Source: Methylobacterium mesophilicum SR1.6/6 (GTDB lineage Bacteria; Pseudomonadota; Alphaproteobacteria; Rhizobiales; Beijerinckiaceae). Taken from it: a stretch of 64,000 bases of DNA. Below the pieces are notes generated by a model. It ran no database searches, had not been told where the DNA came from, and worked only from the letters and a program-made list of their open reading frames with translations. Of the stretch, positions 32,449-41,396 are shown piece by piece. Location of the stretch: contig NZ_CP043538.1 of the NCBI RefSeq assembly GCF_000364445.2, positions 5,351,447 to 5,415,446 of the forward strand, in the 5' to 3' direction. Position 1 is the stretch's first letter, and every line of letters starts with the position of its first letter. A program made the translations under genes and the position numbers.

Positions 32449-32670
32449 CTAATTTTCGCGGATATAAATGGCGCGATCTACGGGTCTTGACTCCTGATCC
32501 CAGGATGGATGGTGCCGAAGTCGGTGGCATGACGGCCCAAGTCCGATCGTCACATCTTTCGGATTGAGGCCTATGTCTTCGAGGCATCTGCAATCGAGCC
32601 GGCACAGATCGCGGCCGGCACGTGCATTGGTGTACCATGATGTCATGGAAGCGATGATCCGGTTCCACAT
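32449..32670 (-). CDS. DUF1127 domain small protein
   Basis: 73 aa. The ATG at 32670 is preceded by GAGGGAG. MWNRIIASMTSWYTNARAGR, then DLCRLDCRCLEDIGLNPKDV, is the DUF1127 unit (typical R..R.EL..LDDR.L.DIGL..DD); here two Cys replace the usual residues. Typical members have ~47 aa; this one has an extra ~30-residue C-terminal tail. DUF1127 proteins are linked to phosphate and carbon metabolism and small-RNA turnover in alphaproteobacteria. Confidence 0.7.
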   Translation of the reverse strand: MWNRIIASMTSWYTNARAGRDLCRLDCRCLEDIGLNPKDVTIGLGPSCHRLRHHPSWDQESRPVDRAIYIREN

Positions 32671-32860
32671 GGCGAACTCCCTCGGCAGGATCGAGGTGGA
32701 ACGATGCGCCGATGCAGTCCCGGTGGCGGTGATGATCCGCACGCGCGCAGCCAATAGAGATCCTCGTCGCGATGGACTTGCCTGCCGCGCCCTCCGTCAT
32801 GCTATGACCGTCCCGATACACGGCCGCGTCCGAGTTGCATGCGCGTGAGGCCACACACCG

Positions 32861-34922
32861 ATGAGTAGGCGTCTGGCGGCGATCCTCGTGGCCGACATCG
32901 TCGGCTACAGCCGGCTCATGGGCGCCGACGAGGGCGGCACGATCCGGCGCCTCAAGGCCCTGCGCCGCGAGGTCACCGATCCGGCCATCCAGGCCGCCCA
33001 GGGCCGCATCGTCAAATCCATGGGCGACGGCCTGCTCGTGGAGTTCCCCAGCCCGCTGCGCGCCGTCACCTGCGCGCTGCGCATCCAGCAGGCCATGGCG
33101 CAGCGCGAGCCCGCCCTGCCCGAGGAGCGCCGCTTCCGCCTGCGCTTCGGCATCACCGTCGGCGACGTGCTCGCCCAGGCCGACGGCGACCTGTTCGGCG
33201 ACGGCGTCAACGTGGCCGCCCGCCTGGAGCCGCTGGCCGAGCCGGGCGGCCTGTGCGTCTCGCGCTCGGTCCACGATCAGGTGCGCGACCGGCTGCCCTG
33301 CCGGTTCGAGGACCGCGGCAAGCTCGATCTGAAGAACATCGCCCGGCCGGTGGGCGTGTTCGCGCTCTCGGCCGCGGCCGTCCAGGCGCTGGTCCTGCCC
33401 GAGGACGAGGACGACGACGAGGATCTGCCCGGAGCAGCACGCCGCCGAGCGCGCAGGCACTGACGCGAGCCGGAAGCCTGCGCGGCCGGCCGCGCGGGCC
33501 TGGGCCGGGCCGGGGCGGCGGGCCGGGCTGCTGACGGGGCTGGTGGCGGGTCTCGCCGTCCTGGCCTCGCTGGGGCTGGCAGCCTGGCTGGTGGGGCCGG
33601 GATCGCCGGGGTCGGGCTTGCCGGGCTCGGCGGGATCCGGGAGCGCGGGGGCGGCGCCGCGGGCGGAGGCGACGCTGGCGGTCCAGAACGGCCTGCCGCC
33701 CAAGCCGCTGCCGGCGCTGTCGCTGGTGGTGCTGCCGTTTGCCAACCTGAGCGCCGACCCGGAGCAGGACTTCTTCGCCGACGGGCTGACCGAGGATCTG
33801 ACCACCGACCTGTCGCACCTGGCCGGCAGCTTCGTGATCGCGCGCAACACCGCCTTCACCTACAAGGGCAAGGCCGTCGACGTGAAGCAGGTCGGGCGCG
33901 ACCTGGGCGTGCGCTACGTGCTCGAAGGCAGCGTGCGCCGCACCGACGCCCACATCGTCCTCAACGCGCAGCTCATCTCGACGGAGACCGGCGCCCATGT
34001 CTGGGCCGACCGGTTCGAGGGCGAGCGGAGCCGCCTCGGCAAGCTCCAGACCGAGTTCGTCGCGCGGCTCGCCCGGTCGCTCGACGTGCAGCTCACCGAA
34101 GCCGAGAGCCTGCGCCTCCTGCGGGAGCGGCGCGCGAATCCCGACGCCGCCGACCTCGCCCTGCGCGGCTGGGCCCTCGTCAACAAGCCGCGGTCGCTGG
34201 CAAACAACAATGCGGCCGCCGAGCTGTTCAAAGAAGCGCTCGCGCTGGATCCGAGCAATCCCAGGGCGCTGATCGGGCTGGCGCGGACGTATGTGCTGAG
34301 GCCTGGCATGTCGTGGAGCACCGACAAGGCCCATGACATACGGGAGGCCGACAGCCTGGTGACGCGATATCAGGCGGCCTACCCGGACGACGCGCTCGGC
34401 TACGTGACCAAGGGCGACGTCCTGCGCGCCTCGAGGCAGTTCGAGGCCGCCCTGTCGATGTATGAGGCCGCGATCGCCAAGGATCGGAACTACGCCATGG
34501 CGTATGCCCTGCGGGGCCATATCTCCACGCTGGCCGGCCACGCCGCGGCGGCGATCCCGAGCGAGCTCGATGCCATACGCCTGAGCCCCAAGGATCCGTT
34601 GCTGAACGTCTGGTACTATTTCGTCTGCCACTCCTACACGCACCAGAGGCGCTGGGAGGAAGCGATCCCCTGGTGCAACAAGTCGGTGGCCGCGGGACCC
34701 TACTGGCTGTCCTACGTTGATCTCGCGGCCGGCTACGCGTGGCTCGGGAAGAAGCCCGAGGCTGCGGCAGCGGTGTCGGAGATCCTCAAGCTGATGCCCG
34801 GCTACACCGTGCAGAGGTGGGCCAACGAAGGCTGGTCGGACAACCCGACCTTTCTGGAGGAGTATCAGTTCATCGTTCAGGGCCTGCGCATGGCAGGACT
34901 GCCGGAGGGGCCGACGAACTGA
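32861..34922 (+). pseudogene. Class III adenylate/guanylate cyclase-TolB-like-TPR protein, frameshifted
   Basis: The first part (32861-33463) is a class III nucleotide cyclase domain: LAAILVADIVGYSRLMGADEGG, then KSMGDGLLVEF and GDGVNVAARLE. The second part reads in another frame. It begins in the linker and TM helix (RRAGLLTGLVAGLAVLASLG), then has a TolB-like/FlgO-like N-terminal domain (LSLVVLPFANLSADPEQDFFADGLTEDLTTDL) and TPR-like repeats up to 34922. The frames join if one C is removed from CCC at 33428-33430, giving ..DLPEQHAAERAGTD.., as in intact homologues of this architecture. As written, the cyclase stops at 33463. The cause is a real indel or a sequence error. Confidence 0.8.
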
Positions 34923-35059
34923 CTGGCGCTGACGCGGCCGGTCCGTCACGGGTGTCAGACTGTCGGTGAAACCGAATCTGTCGAGCAGGGGCGGGCCGGG
35001 ACAGCCGGCCGCCTCAACGTCGTGCCCCAGTTCCTTCCCCCGATCGTTCGAAGAAAGGT

Positions 35060-35144
35060 TGGTGCGGCCAAGAGGACTCGAACCTCCACCCCTCGCGGGA
35101 CTAGCACCTCAAGCTAGCGCGTCTACCAATTCCGCCATGGCCGC
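35060..35144 (-). tRNA. tRNA-Leu(GAG)
   Basis: 85 bases on the minus strand, including a genomically encoded CCA. The acceptor stem GCGGCCA pairs with TGGCCGC. The anticodon loop TTGAGGT on a CTAGC/GCTAG stem gives anticodon GAG (Leu, CTC/CTT codons). The long variable arm expected for tRNA-Leu is present, as is the T-loop GGTTCGAGTCC. Confidence 0.95.
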
Positions 35145-35267
35145 ATCGGACGCGTTGATCCGTGTCCGCTCGCTCGACCGGCGCGGCCCGCTGGAGATCC
35201 CGCAGGGCGTTGTCGTGTCGGCGGCGCAGCGGATAACAGATCGTCCCGCCGCCGACAAGCGCTTCGC

Positions 35268-35573
35268 TCACGCCGGATCGTACCCGGTCTCCAGAAGCGC
35301 GGCCGCACCGTCGCCGATGCTGGCGCCGGGCTCCACGATCGAGGCCGCCTTGCGGATCAGCTCCGTCACCTCCACGGAGATGCGGTCGCCCGTCACCACG
35401 ATCTGCCCGCGGGCGATCGGATGGTCGTTGGCCAGGATCTCGACCATGTCGCTGTCGCTGGCCTCCAGTTCGATCACGGCGCCGCGGCCCATGCGCAGGA
35501 GCATGTGCAGCGGCATGCGGGCGCGGCCCAGCACCACCGTCAGATCGACCTTGAGGGTCTCGAAGACCGCCAC
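35268..35573 (-). CDS. fliN: FliN/SpoA-type flagellar motor switch-like protein
   Basis: 101 aa from a GTG start, the length of FliN. The SpoA domain is visible: LKVDLTVVLGRARMPLHMLLRMGRGAVIELEASDSDMVEILANDHPIARGQIVVTGDRISVEVTEL, cut here only for description. Such proteins form the C-ring that switches flagellar rotation. It is not in a flagellar operon: its neighbours are tRNA-Leu and lipB. It may be the motor FliN or an isolated paralogue, and the window does not decide this. Confidence 0.85.
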   Translation of the reverse strand: MAVFETLKVDLTVVLGRARMPLHMLLRMGRGAVIELEASDSDMVEILANDHPIARGQIVVTGDRISVEVTELIRKAASIVEPGASIGDGAAALLETGYDPA

Positions 35574-35677
35574 CGTTCGTCATCCCGTCTCGCGGCCGGA
35601 CCCTTGGGCGTCGAACGCTTGCAACCGCGGGCCGCGGGTGTTGAAGGCTTCGACCATCGTCGCAGGATGGTGAACCC

Positions 35678-36409
35678 TTGGTAAACGCGCCCCGCCTCAC
35701 GGTCAGCCCGCACGCGTTCCCGAAGTCCCCCGGTTCCGATCCGGTCGCCGGGCCGGTGGCGTGGCGGGTGAGCGACGGTCCGGTCGACTACGCGGCGGCC
35801 GTCGCCTGGATGGAGGTGCGGGCCGAGGCGATCGCTCGCGGCGCGGCTCCGGAATGCGTGTGGCTGCTAGAGCACCCGCCGCTCTACACGGCGGGCACCT
35901 CGGCCCGGCCGGAGGATCTGGTGGCGCCGGGCCGCTTCCCGGTCCACGCGACGGGCCGCGGCGGGCAATACACCTATCACGGCCCCGGCCAGCGGGTCGC
36001 CTACGTGATGCTCGACCTCGGCCGGCGCAGCCGCGATCTGCGCGCCTATGTGGCCAGCCTGGAGGCGTGGCTGATCGAGACGCTCGCGGCCTTCAACGTC
36101 CGCGCCGAGCGCCGGGAGGACCGGGTCGGCGTCTGGGTGCGCCGCCCCGAGAAGGGGGACGGTGTGGAGGATAAGATCGCGGCGATCGGTATCCGGGTGC
36201 GGCGCTGGGTGAGCTTCCACGGGGTCAGCCTGAACGTCGAGCCGGACCTGTCGCACTTCGCGGGTATCGTCCCCTGCGGCGTCCGGGAGCACGGGGTGAC
36301 AAGCCTCGTCGATCTTGGCCTGCCGGTGAGCCTGCCGGAGGTCGACATGCAGCTGCGGGCGGCGTTCGAGGGGATCTTCGGGGCGACGACGATGGAGGCG
36401 GCGGACTGA
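35678..36409 (+). CDS. lipB: Lipoyl(octanoyl) transferase
   Basis: 243 aa from a TTG start with AGGATGG upstream. LipB moves the octanoyl group from acyl-ACP to lipoyl domains, the first step of lipoate assembly. The motifs are clear: [24 protein letters not shown], the catalytic Lys166 ([19 protein letters not shown]) and the catalytic Cys200 ([17 protein letters not shown]). It is divergent from the fliN-like gene and monocistronic; lipA is not in the window. Confidence 0.95.
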   Translation: MVNAPRLTVSPHAFPKSPGSDPVAGPVAWRVSDGPVDYAAAVAWMEVRAEAIARGAAPECVWLLEHPPLYTAGTSARPEDLVAPGRFPVHATGRGGQYTYHGPGQRVAYVMLDLGRRSRDLRAYVASLEAWLIETLAAFNVRAERREDRVGVWVRRPEKGDGVEDKIAAIGIRVRRWVSFHGVSLNVEPDLSHFAGIVPCGVREHGVTSLVDLGLPVSLPEVDMQLRAAFEGIFGATTMEAAD

Positions 36410-36517
36410 CACGGCCGCCACCTCGGACATCCGATCGGGCGTCAACGATGGTGTATCGTCGTCATCGCGGAGACGGCTGCGCCGCAAGGCCTCTCGGCCG
36501 AATGGCCGGCACCCCGA

Positions 36518-38644
36518 TCAGAAATCCGCGTGCAGCCGCGAGGCGAAGAAGTGCGCCGGCCCGCGGTCTCGATTGTAGCCGGGATTGTCGATGAACTGAT
36601 AGTCGAAGGTCAGGGTCACGAACTTCGTGAGGTTCAGGGCGTAGTAGGTCTCGATCGCCCGCTCGGTCCCGTAGTTGAGCCGCCCGTCGCCGATCAGCAG
36701 CCCGTAATAGCCCGCCGCAAAGGCGGCCCGGTGCGAGGGCGAGAGCCCGTTCATCGCCGCGCCGAGGCCGACCGTGTCGTCCGGCCGGTCCCAGGCCTTG
36801 CCCTTGAGCGACAGGCCGCCGGAGAAGCTCTGGTCAATGTCGGTGAACGAGATGTTCTCCGTGCGCCCGTCGTTCAGGCTTGCGCGGGCGAACAGACCGA
36901 GTTCCGGCGTCAGCGCCTGCTCCAGGTTGATGTAGCCGCCGGTCTTGCGGCGCGGCCGCCGGGTCGCCGCGACGGCGTCGTTGATGTCGTCGAAGGCACC
37001 GAGCTGCGTCAGCGTCACCACCGCCCGGTTGTTCGCCGAGGTGCCGACATTCGAGAAGAACCCGAGGCGCAGCTTGCCCGGCTGATCCAGCCCCGGCAGC
37101 ACGTAGCGCTGCTCGAACTCGGCGTTGAGGCCGGCGCGCCGGAACACGCGCGGGTCGAGCACGTCGCTCGACGGCTCCTTGGGCACCTGCGTGTAGGCCG
37201 CGCGGATGGCGAAGTCCGGCCGGTTGTACTCGGCGTAGACGCCCTGCGTGAAGCCGGGGAGGTTGGCGGGGAAGTCCCAGGCCGAGGCGGCCCAGAGCGA
37301 CCAGTTGAAGAAGTCGACCCGCGGGTCGTGCGCGTAGATGTTGCCGTCGAAGAAGTCACCGAGCGCGAACTTGCCGGCGATGAGGGTGATCCGCTCGGAA
37401 TCGTAGCGGGTGGCGACCTGGTTCGGCCCGTCCGGCACCTCGACGGTCTCGCCGCCGAGGTTGATCGTCTGTTTCACGTAGTAGCGGTTCGAGCGCAGCT
37501 TCGGGAACGGGGCGCCGGCCTTCTGCGCCTCGCCGTTGACGAAGCCCGCGACACCGAGCGTCCGCGACAGGCCGAAGCCCTGGCTGAACTCGGGATTGTA
37601 GTAGACCTCGGTCGTGTCGGTGAGCTTCAGCCCGAGGAAGATCGTGGCGGTGGTGGTCTGGCGGGCCTGATGCGGGATCAGGCTCTGCGCGCCGACATAG
37701 GGCGAGCGGAAGCCCGGAACCCCCTGGGCGATCAGGGTGGTCTGACCGTGCAGCGAGAACCGGCCGGTGTCGCCGTTGTCGGGATCGTGCGGGGCGGTCT
37801 CGTCCGGGTCCGGCGGTACCTTCAGCCCGTCCGGAAACCACATCAGCCGGGCGAGCACCTGGTTCGAGGTGAAGCTCGCCCGGGTCGTCACGGGACCGCC
37901 GTCGTCACCCGGGACAGCGCCCAGGGAGAAGCGTCGGCTGCCGCCGAGATCGATGTAGCGGTAGTCGATTCCGAGGGCGAGGCTGTCGGTGATGGCGTAC
38001 TGGACGCCCGCTCCGAGGGTAAAGCCAACATAGCCGAGTTCCCGCCGCGCAACTGCTTGGCCGCCCACGTCGAGGTCGGGATAGGTCGCGAGGAAGCGCG
38101 CGCTGGCCCCCGCGAGGCCGAAGGTCCCGTAGATCAGGTACCGGTCGAAGCTGTAGCCAATCCGCGCCCGCAGACTGCCGTACAGGTCGGTCTTGGCGCG
38201 CACCACGTTGAAGACCGGGTCCACGTTCTCGTAGCCGAAACCCGCAATGGTCGAGGGGACGGGCCGTTTCAGGTTCGCGACGTCGAGATTGGCCTCCACG
38301 CCGTAGACCCACGGGCCGCTCTGCCAGTTCCAGCCGCCGAAAATGCCGCCGACCGCCGTAGTCGCGTCCCGCCCCTGGTCGCTGCGCCCGGTGGAATCGC
38401 CGCTCCTGAAGGCGGGAACCGGCCGGACGCCGATCGTCGTCGGGCCGAACGTGTAGGCGCCGTAGGAGCCGCCCGCGCTTCCCTCAAGGCCGACATAGCC
38501 GCCGGACCAGTCGGCATAGACTGGTGCTGCCGCGGCCGGGCGCGATGCGGCGAGATCAGCCGCGATCCCGGCCGCGGGTGCGACAATCGGCGCGGTCAGC
38601 GCGAGGGCCGCGGCGCGGACCAGGGACACGGAACGGGTTCTCAT
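36518..38644 (-). CDS. Outer membrane protein: Opa/Omp25-like barrel fused to OprB-type carbohydrate porin
   Basis: 708 aa with a signal peptide (MRTRSVSLVRAAALALTAPI). I chose the ATG at 38644; the upstream 42 codons are not signal-like. Residues about 40-280 match an Omp25/Omp31-type 8-strand barrel (DWSGGYVGLEGSAGGSYG, YGSLRARIGYSFDRYLIYGTFGLAG, ALGIDYRYIDLG). The rest matches carbohydrate-selective porin OprB (RFSLHGQTTLIAQGVPGFRSPYVG, ITLIAGKFALGDFFDGN, WAASAWDFPANLPGFTQG) and ends in Phe (HADF), as outer-membrane proteins do. Expected role: sugar uptake across the outer membrane. Confidence 0.9.
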   Translation of the reverse strand: MRTRSVSLVRAAALALTAPIVAPAAGIAADLAASRPAAAAPVYADWSGGYVGLEGSAGGSYGAYTFGPTTIGVRPVPAFRSGDSTGRSDQGRDATTAVGGIFGGWNWQSGPWVYGVEANLDVANLKRPVPSTIAGFGYENVDPVFNVVRAKTDLYGSLRARIGYSFDRYLIYGTFGLAGASARFLATYPDLDVGGQAVARRELGYVGFTLGAGVQYAITDSLALGIDYRYIDLGGSRRFSLGAVPGDDGGPVTTRASFTSNQVLARLMWFPDGLKVPPDPDETAPHDPDNGDTGRFSLHGQTTLIAQGVPGFRSPYVGAQSLIPHQARQTTTATIFLGLKLTDTTEVYYNPEFSQGFGLSRTLGVAGFVNGEAQKAGAPFPKLRSNRYYVKQTINLGGETVEVPDGPNQVATRYDSERITLIAGKFALGDFFDGNIYAHDPRVDFFNWSLWAASAWDFPANLPGFTQGVYAEYNRPDFAIRAAYTQVPKEPSSDVLDPRVFRRAGLNAEFEQRYVLPGLDQPGKLRLGFFSNVGTSANNRAVVTLTQLGAFDDINDAVAATRRPRRKTGGYINLEQALTPELGLFARASLNDGRTENISFTDIDQSFSGGLSLKGKAWDRPDDTVGLGAAMNGLSPSHRAAFAAGYYGLLIGDGRLNYGTERAIETYYALNLTKFVTLTFDYQFIDNPGYNRDRGPAHFFASRLHADF

Positions 38645-38982
38645 CGGGCTCGCGGCAAAAGTATAGCACTTGCTAAAACGTCGGCTGCGTACACGCAAGC
38701 CGACGTGTCGAGTGGCGGGGGAACACCCACAGTCTTCCTGCTTCGGCCCGCCTTTCTCGCCGTCCCGCATGGCAGGTGCGTGACGATGCCATGGGGAAAG
38801 GCTTGGTCAAGATCCGTCAGATCACAGGATGGCGATAAACTTCGTGGACGTGGCACAAAGCCCGTGATCTTGGGCGGGAGCACGTAGAAATACGGCTCAG
38901 AGCCGCACAGGTGTGCTCAGATTAGAATTGTTATCATTTGATGCTGCTGCGATTCCTGTTTGAACTTCCCGCGGGAGGGCTT
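38645..38982. other. Divergent regulatory region between porin and ftr operon
   Basis: About 340 bases with no gene. It carries a TATACT-like -10 for the porin (38660-38665, minus strand), a CGGCTC/GAGCCG repeat near 38893-38905, and an AT-rich Fur-like stretch (38921-38939) just before the iron operon. Confidence 0.5.
38921..38939 (+). promoter_or_regulatory. Candidate iron-responsive (Fur-like) box
   Basis: On the minus strand the sequence begins AATGATAACAATTC, which contains the AATGATAA core of Fur boxes and partly matches the 19-bp consensus. It lies about 45 bases before the ftrA start, where an iron repressor would act. Irr- or RirA-type control is an alternative in this bacterial group. 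Confidence 0.35.
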
Positions 38983-39558
38983 ATGTGCGATCGCATGCGT
39001 GCCCCGAATGTCTTCCTGATTCTCCGCGGCCTCGCCGCGGCCTCGCTCCTCGTGCTCGCCGGGGCGGCGTCCGCCAAGGAGGTGCCGATCGGGCCGCATG
39101 TGACGCGGAACGGCCTTGAGGTCGCCGCCGTCTACCTGCAGCCGATCGAGATGGATCCACCGGGCATGATGCGCGAGGCCGCGCAGTCGGACATCCACCT
39201 CGAGACGGATATCCGGGCCGCCAAGGACAACCGCAACGGCTTCGCCGAGGGTGATTGGGTGCCGGCGCTGGAGGTGCGTTTCGAGGCAGTGAAGCTCGAC
39301 GGCGACAAGCCCACCGATCAGAAGGTGGCCGGCATGCTGATGCCGATGGTCGCCAATGACGGGCCGCATTACGGCGACAACGTCAAGCTGTTCGGTCCCG
39401 GCCGCTACCGCCTCAAGGTCACCGTGGCACCCCCCGGCAAGGACAGCCATTTCGGCCGCCACGTGGACAAGGAGACGGGGGTCGGCCCGTGGTTCGAGCC
39501 GTTCGACGTCACCCAGGATTTCACCTTCGCCGGCGTCGGCAAGAAGGGTGCCTACTGA
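38983..39558 (+). CDS. ftrA: Periplasmic iron-binding protein, Tp34/P19 family
   Basis: About 191 aa. The ATG at 38983 follows GGGAGGG and precedes a signal peptide (NVFLILRGLAAASLLVLAGA). The mature part has the Tp34 (P19/FetP-like) beta-sandwich: EVAAVYLQPIEMDPPGMM, SDIHLETDIRA, NDGPHYGDNVKLFGPGRY and GRHVDKETGVGPW, with Met, His and Glu residues that bind Cu and Fe. It is the first gene of a four-gene ferrous iron transporter like the Bordetella/Brucella FtrABCD system. It delivers Fe to the FTR1 permease. Confidence 0.9.
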   Translation: MCDRMRAPNVFLILRGLAAASLLVLAGAASAKEVPIGPHVTRNGLEVAAVYLQPIEMDPPGMMREAAQSDIHLETDIRAAKDNRNGFAEGDWVPALEVRFEAVKLDGDKPTDQKVAGMLMPMVANDGPHYGDNVKLFGPGRYRLKVTVAPPGKDSHFGRHVDKETGVGPWFEPFDVTQDFTFAGVGKKGAY

Positions 39559-39574
39559 ACCTCGGGGATCCCGC

Positions 39575-39919
39575 GTGTCTCGCCTGTCGCGTTCCGCCCG
39601 CCTCGTCATCGCTCTGCTCGCCCTCGCCGGCGCGGCGGAGTCCGCGCATGCGGACGACATGCCGGTCATCAAGGTCGAGATGCGCGACGGCGTGATCCTC
39701 CCGGCGGTGATCGAGGTGCCCGCCAACACCCGCTTCAAGCTCGAGATCTCGAATACCGGCCAGAGCCCGGTGGAGTTCGAAAGTACCGAGCTCAAGCGCG
39801 AGAAGGCGCTGGCCGCCGGCTCGACCTCGGCGATCGTGTTCCGCACCCTGGATCCCGGCACCTATCAGGTGTTCGACGATTTCCACCCGGAGGCGAAGGC
39901 GACCCTGGTGGCCAAATGA
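39575..39919 (+). CDS. ftrB: Cupredoxin-domain protein of the ferrous iron uptake system
   Basis: About 114 aa from a GTG start with a signal peptide (RLVIALLALAGAAESAHA). The cupredoxin_1 domain (ILPAVIEVPANTRFKLEISNTGQSPVEFESTELKREKAL) and its C-terminal metal motif (GTYQVFDDFHPEAKATL) match FtrB and the EfeO N-domain, which are thought to oxidise Fe2+ before transport. It lies 16 bases after ftrA and overlaps ftrD by four bases. Confidence 0.88.
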   Translation: MSRLSRSARLVIALLALAGAAESAHADDMPVIKVEMRDGVILPAVIEVPANTRFKLEISNTGQSPVEFESTELKREKALAAGSTSAIVFRTLDPGTYQVFDDFHPEAKATLVAK

Positions 39920-41349
39920 GCGCGTCGACGACAGCGCCGGCCTCCCTCTCGCTCGCCCGCGTCCCCACACGCCGGGCCGCCCTCGACGCGCGGCTCGCCC
40001 GTTTCGGCGACGCGTTGCGCCGACACGGCTGGATGATCCGCGCCGTGCAGTGGGTGATTGTCGCCGTCTACGCGGTCCTGGTGATTGTGCCGGCGCTGCT
40101 GCCGCTGCCCGGCAACGCCGCCCATATCTGGACCAACCTGACGCTCGCCGCCCAGTTCGCCTTCTGGGGGATCTGGTGGCCTTTCGTGCTGGTGAGCATG
40201 GTGCTGGTCGGCCGGGCGTGGTGCGGCGTGCTCTGCCCCGAGGGCGCGCTCAGCGAGTTCACGAGCCGCTGGAGCCGCGGCTATGCGGTGCCGCGCTGGA
40301 TCACCTGGCAGGGCTGGCCGTTCCTGGCCTTCGCCGGCACCACCGTCTACGGGCAGATGACCAGCGTGTACGGCTACCCGAAGCCGGTGCTGGCGGTGCT
40401 CGGTGGCTCGACCCTCGCCGCCATGGTGATCGGCCTGCTCTACGGGCGCAACAAGCGGGTCTGGTGCCGCTATCTCTGCCCGGTCAACGGTGTCTTCGCG
40501 GTGCTGTCGAAGCTCGCCCCCGTGAGCTTTCAGGTCGACCGCGCCGCCTGGGCGGCTTCGCCCAAGCCCGTCCGCGGCGCCGAGGCCTTCAACTGTGCCC
40601 CCCTCGTCCCGGTGAAGACGATGCGCGGCGCCGGGGCCTGCCACATGTGCGGGCGCTGCAGCGGCCATCGGGGCGCGGTGCGCCTCGCCCTGCGCTCGCC
40701 CAACCACGAGATCGTGCATGTCGCCGGCGGGGAGCCAAGCCTCGACCAGACCATGCTGATCCTGTTCGGCATGCTCGCGCTGGCGGTGGGTGCCTTCCAG
40801 TGGTCGTCGAGCCCCTGGTATGTCGATGCCAAGCAATGGACCGCCACGTGGCTCATCGAGCACGGCACGACGTGGCCGCTGGAGCACTCGGCGCCCTGGT
40901 TCGTGCTGACGAACTACCCCGACCGCAATGACGTGATGACACTTCTCGATGGCGGGCTGCTCCTGGCCTATATCGGCGCCGCCACGTTGATCCTCGGGCT
41001 CGCCCTGTCGGGCATCGTGGCGCTCGCGACTTTCGCCCTCGGCGGATGGTCGCTTCGCCGGTTCCATCACCTGACGCAGACGCTGATCCCGGTGGCGGGC
41101 TGCGGCGTCTTCCTGGGCCTCTCGGCGCTCACCGTCACCTTCCTGCGCGGCGACGGTATCGTCATCCCGTATGTCGCGGAGATCCGCGCGGGGCTGCTCG
41201 CCGGCGCGAGCCTGTGGAGCGTCTGGCTCGCGTGGCGGGTCGCCGGACTCAGCGCGGGTGGCGTCCGCCAAGCGGCGGCCGCGACCTGCATCGCCGGTGC
41301 GGCCGCCCTGTCGGTGGCCAACTGGGTGCTCCTGTTCTGGATCTGGTAG
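39916..41349 (+). CDS. ftrD: Polyferredoxin membrane protein of the iron uptake system
   Basis: About 477 aa, multi-pass membrane protein with NapH-like cysteine clusters: WCGVLCPEGAL, WCRYLCPVNG, then FNCAPL and CHMCGRCSGHRGA, which bind [4Fe-4S]. TM helices precede and follow them. In the Ftr system this protein takes electrons from the iron-oxidation step into the membrane. It overlaps ftrB at ATGA, so the two are co-translated. A further TM pair and a C-terminal tail after about residue 400 complete the chain. Confidence 0.88.
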   Translation: MSASTTAPASLSLARVPTRRAALDARLARFGDALRRHGWMIRAVQWVIVAVYAVLVIVPALLPLPGNAAHIWTNLTLAAQFAFWGIWWPFVLVSMVLVGRAWCGVLCPEGALSEFTSRWSRGYAVPRWITWQGWPFLAFAGTTVYGQMTSVYGYPKPVLAVLGGSTLAAMVIGLLYGRNKRVWCRYLCPVNGVFAVLSKLAPVSFQVDRAAWAASPKPVRGAEAFNCAPLVPVKTMRGAGACHMCGRCSGHRGAVRLALRSPNHEIVHVAGGEPSLDQTMLILFGMLALAVGAFQWSSSPWYVDAKQWTATWLIEHGTTWPLEHSAPWFVLTNYPDRNDVMTLLDGGLLLAYIGAATLILGLALSGIVALATFALGGWSLRRFHHLTQTLIPVAGCGVFLGLSALTVTFLRGDGIVIPYVAEIRAGLLAGASLWSVWLAWRVAGLSAGGVRQAAAATCIAGAAALSVANWVLLFWIW

Positions 41350-41396
41350 CGCGGTCCGCGCATCCCCGCACAACCTCTTAACCCCGGGAGACCGCC

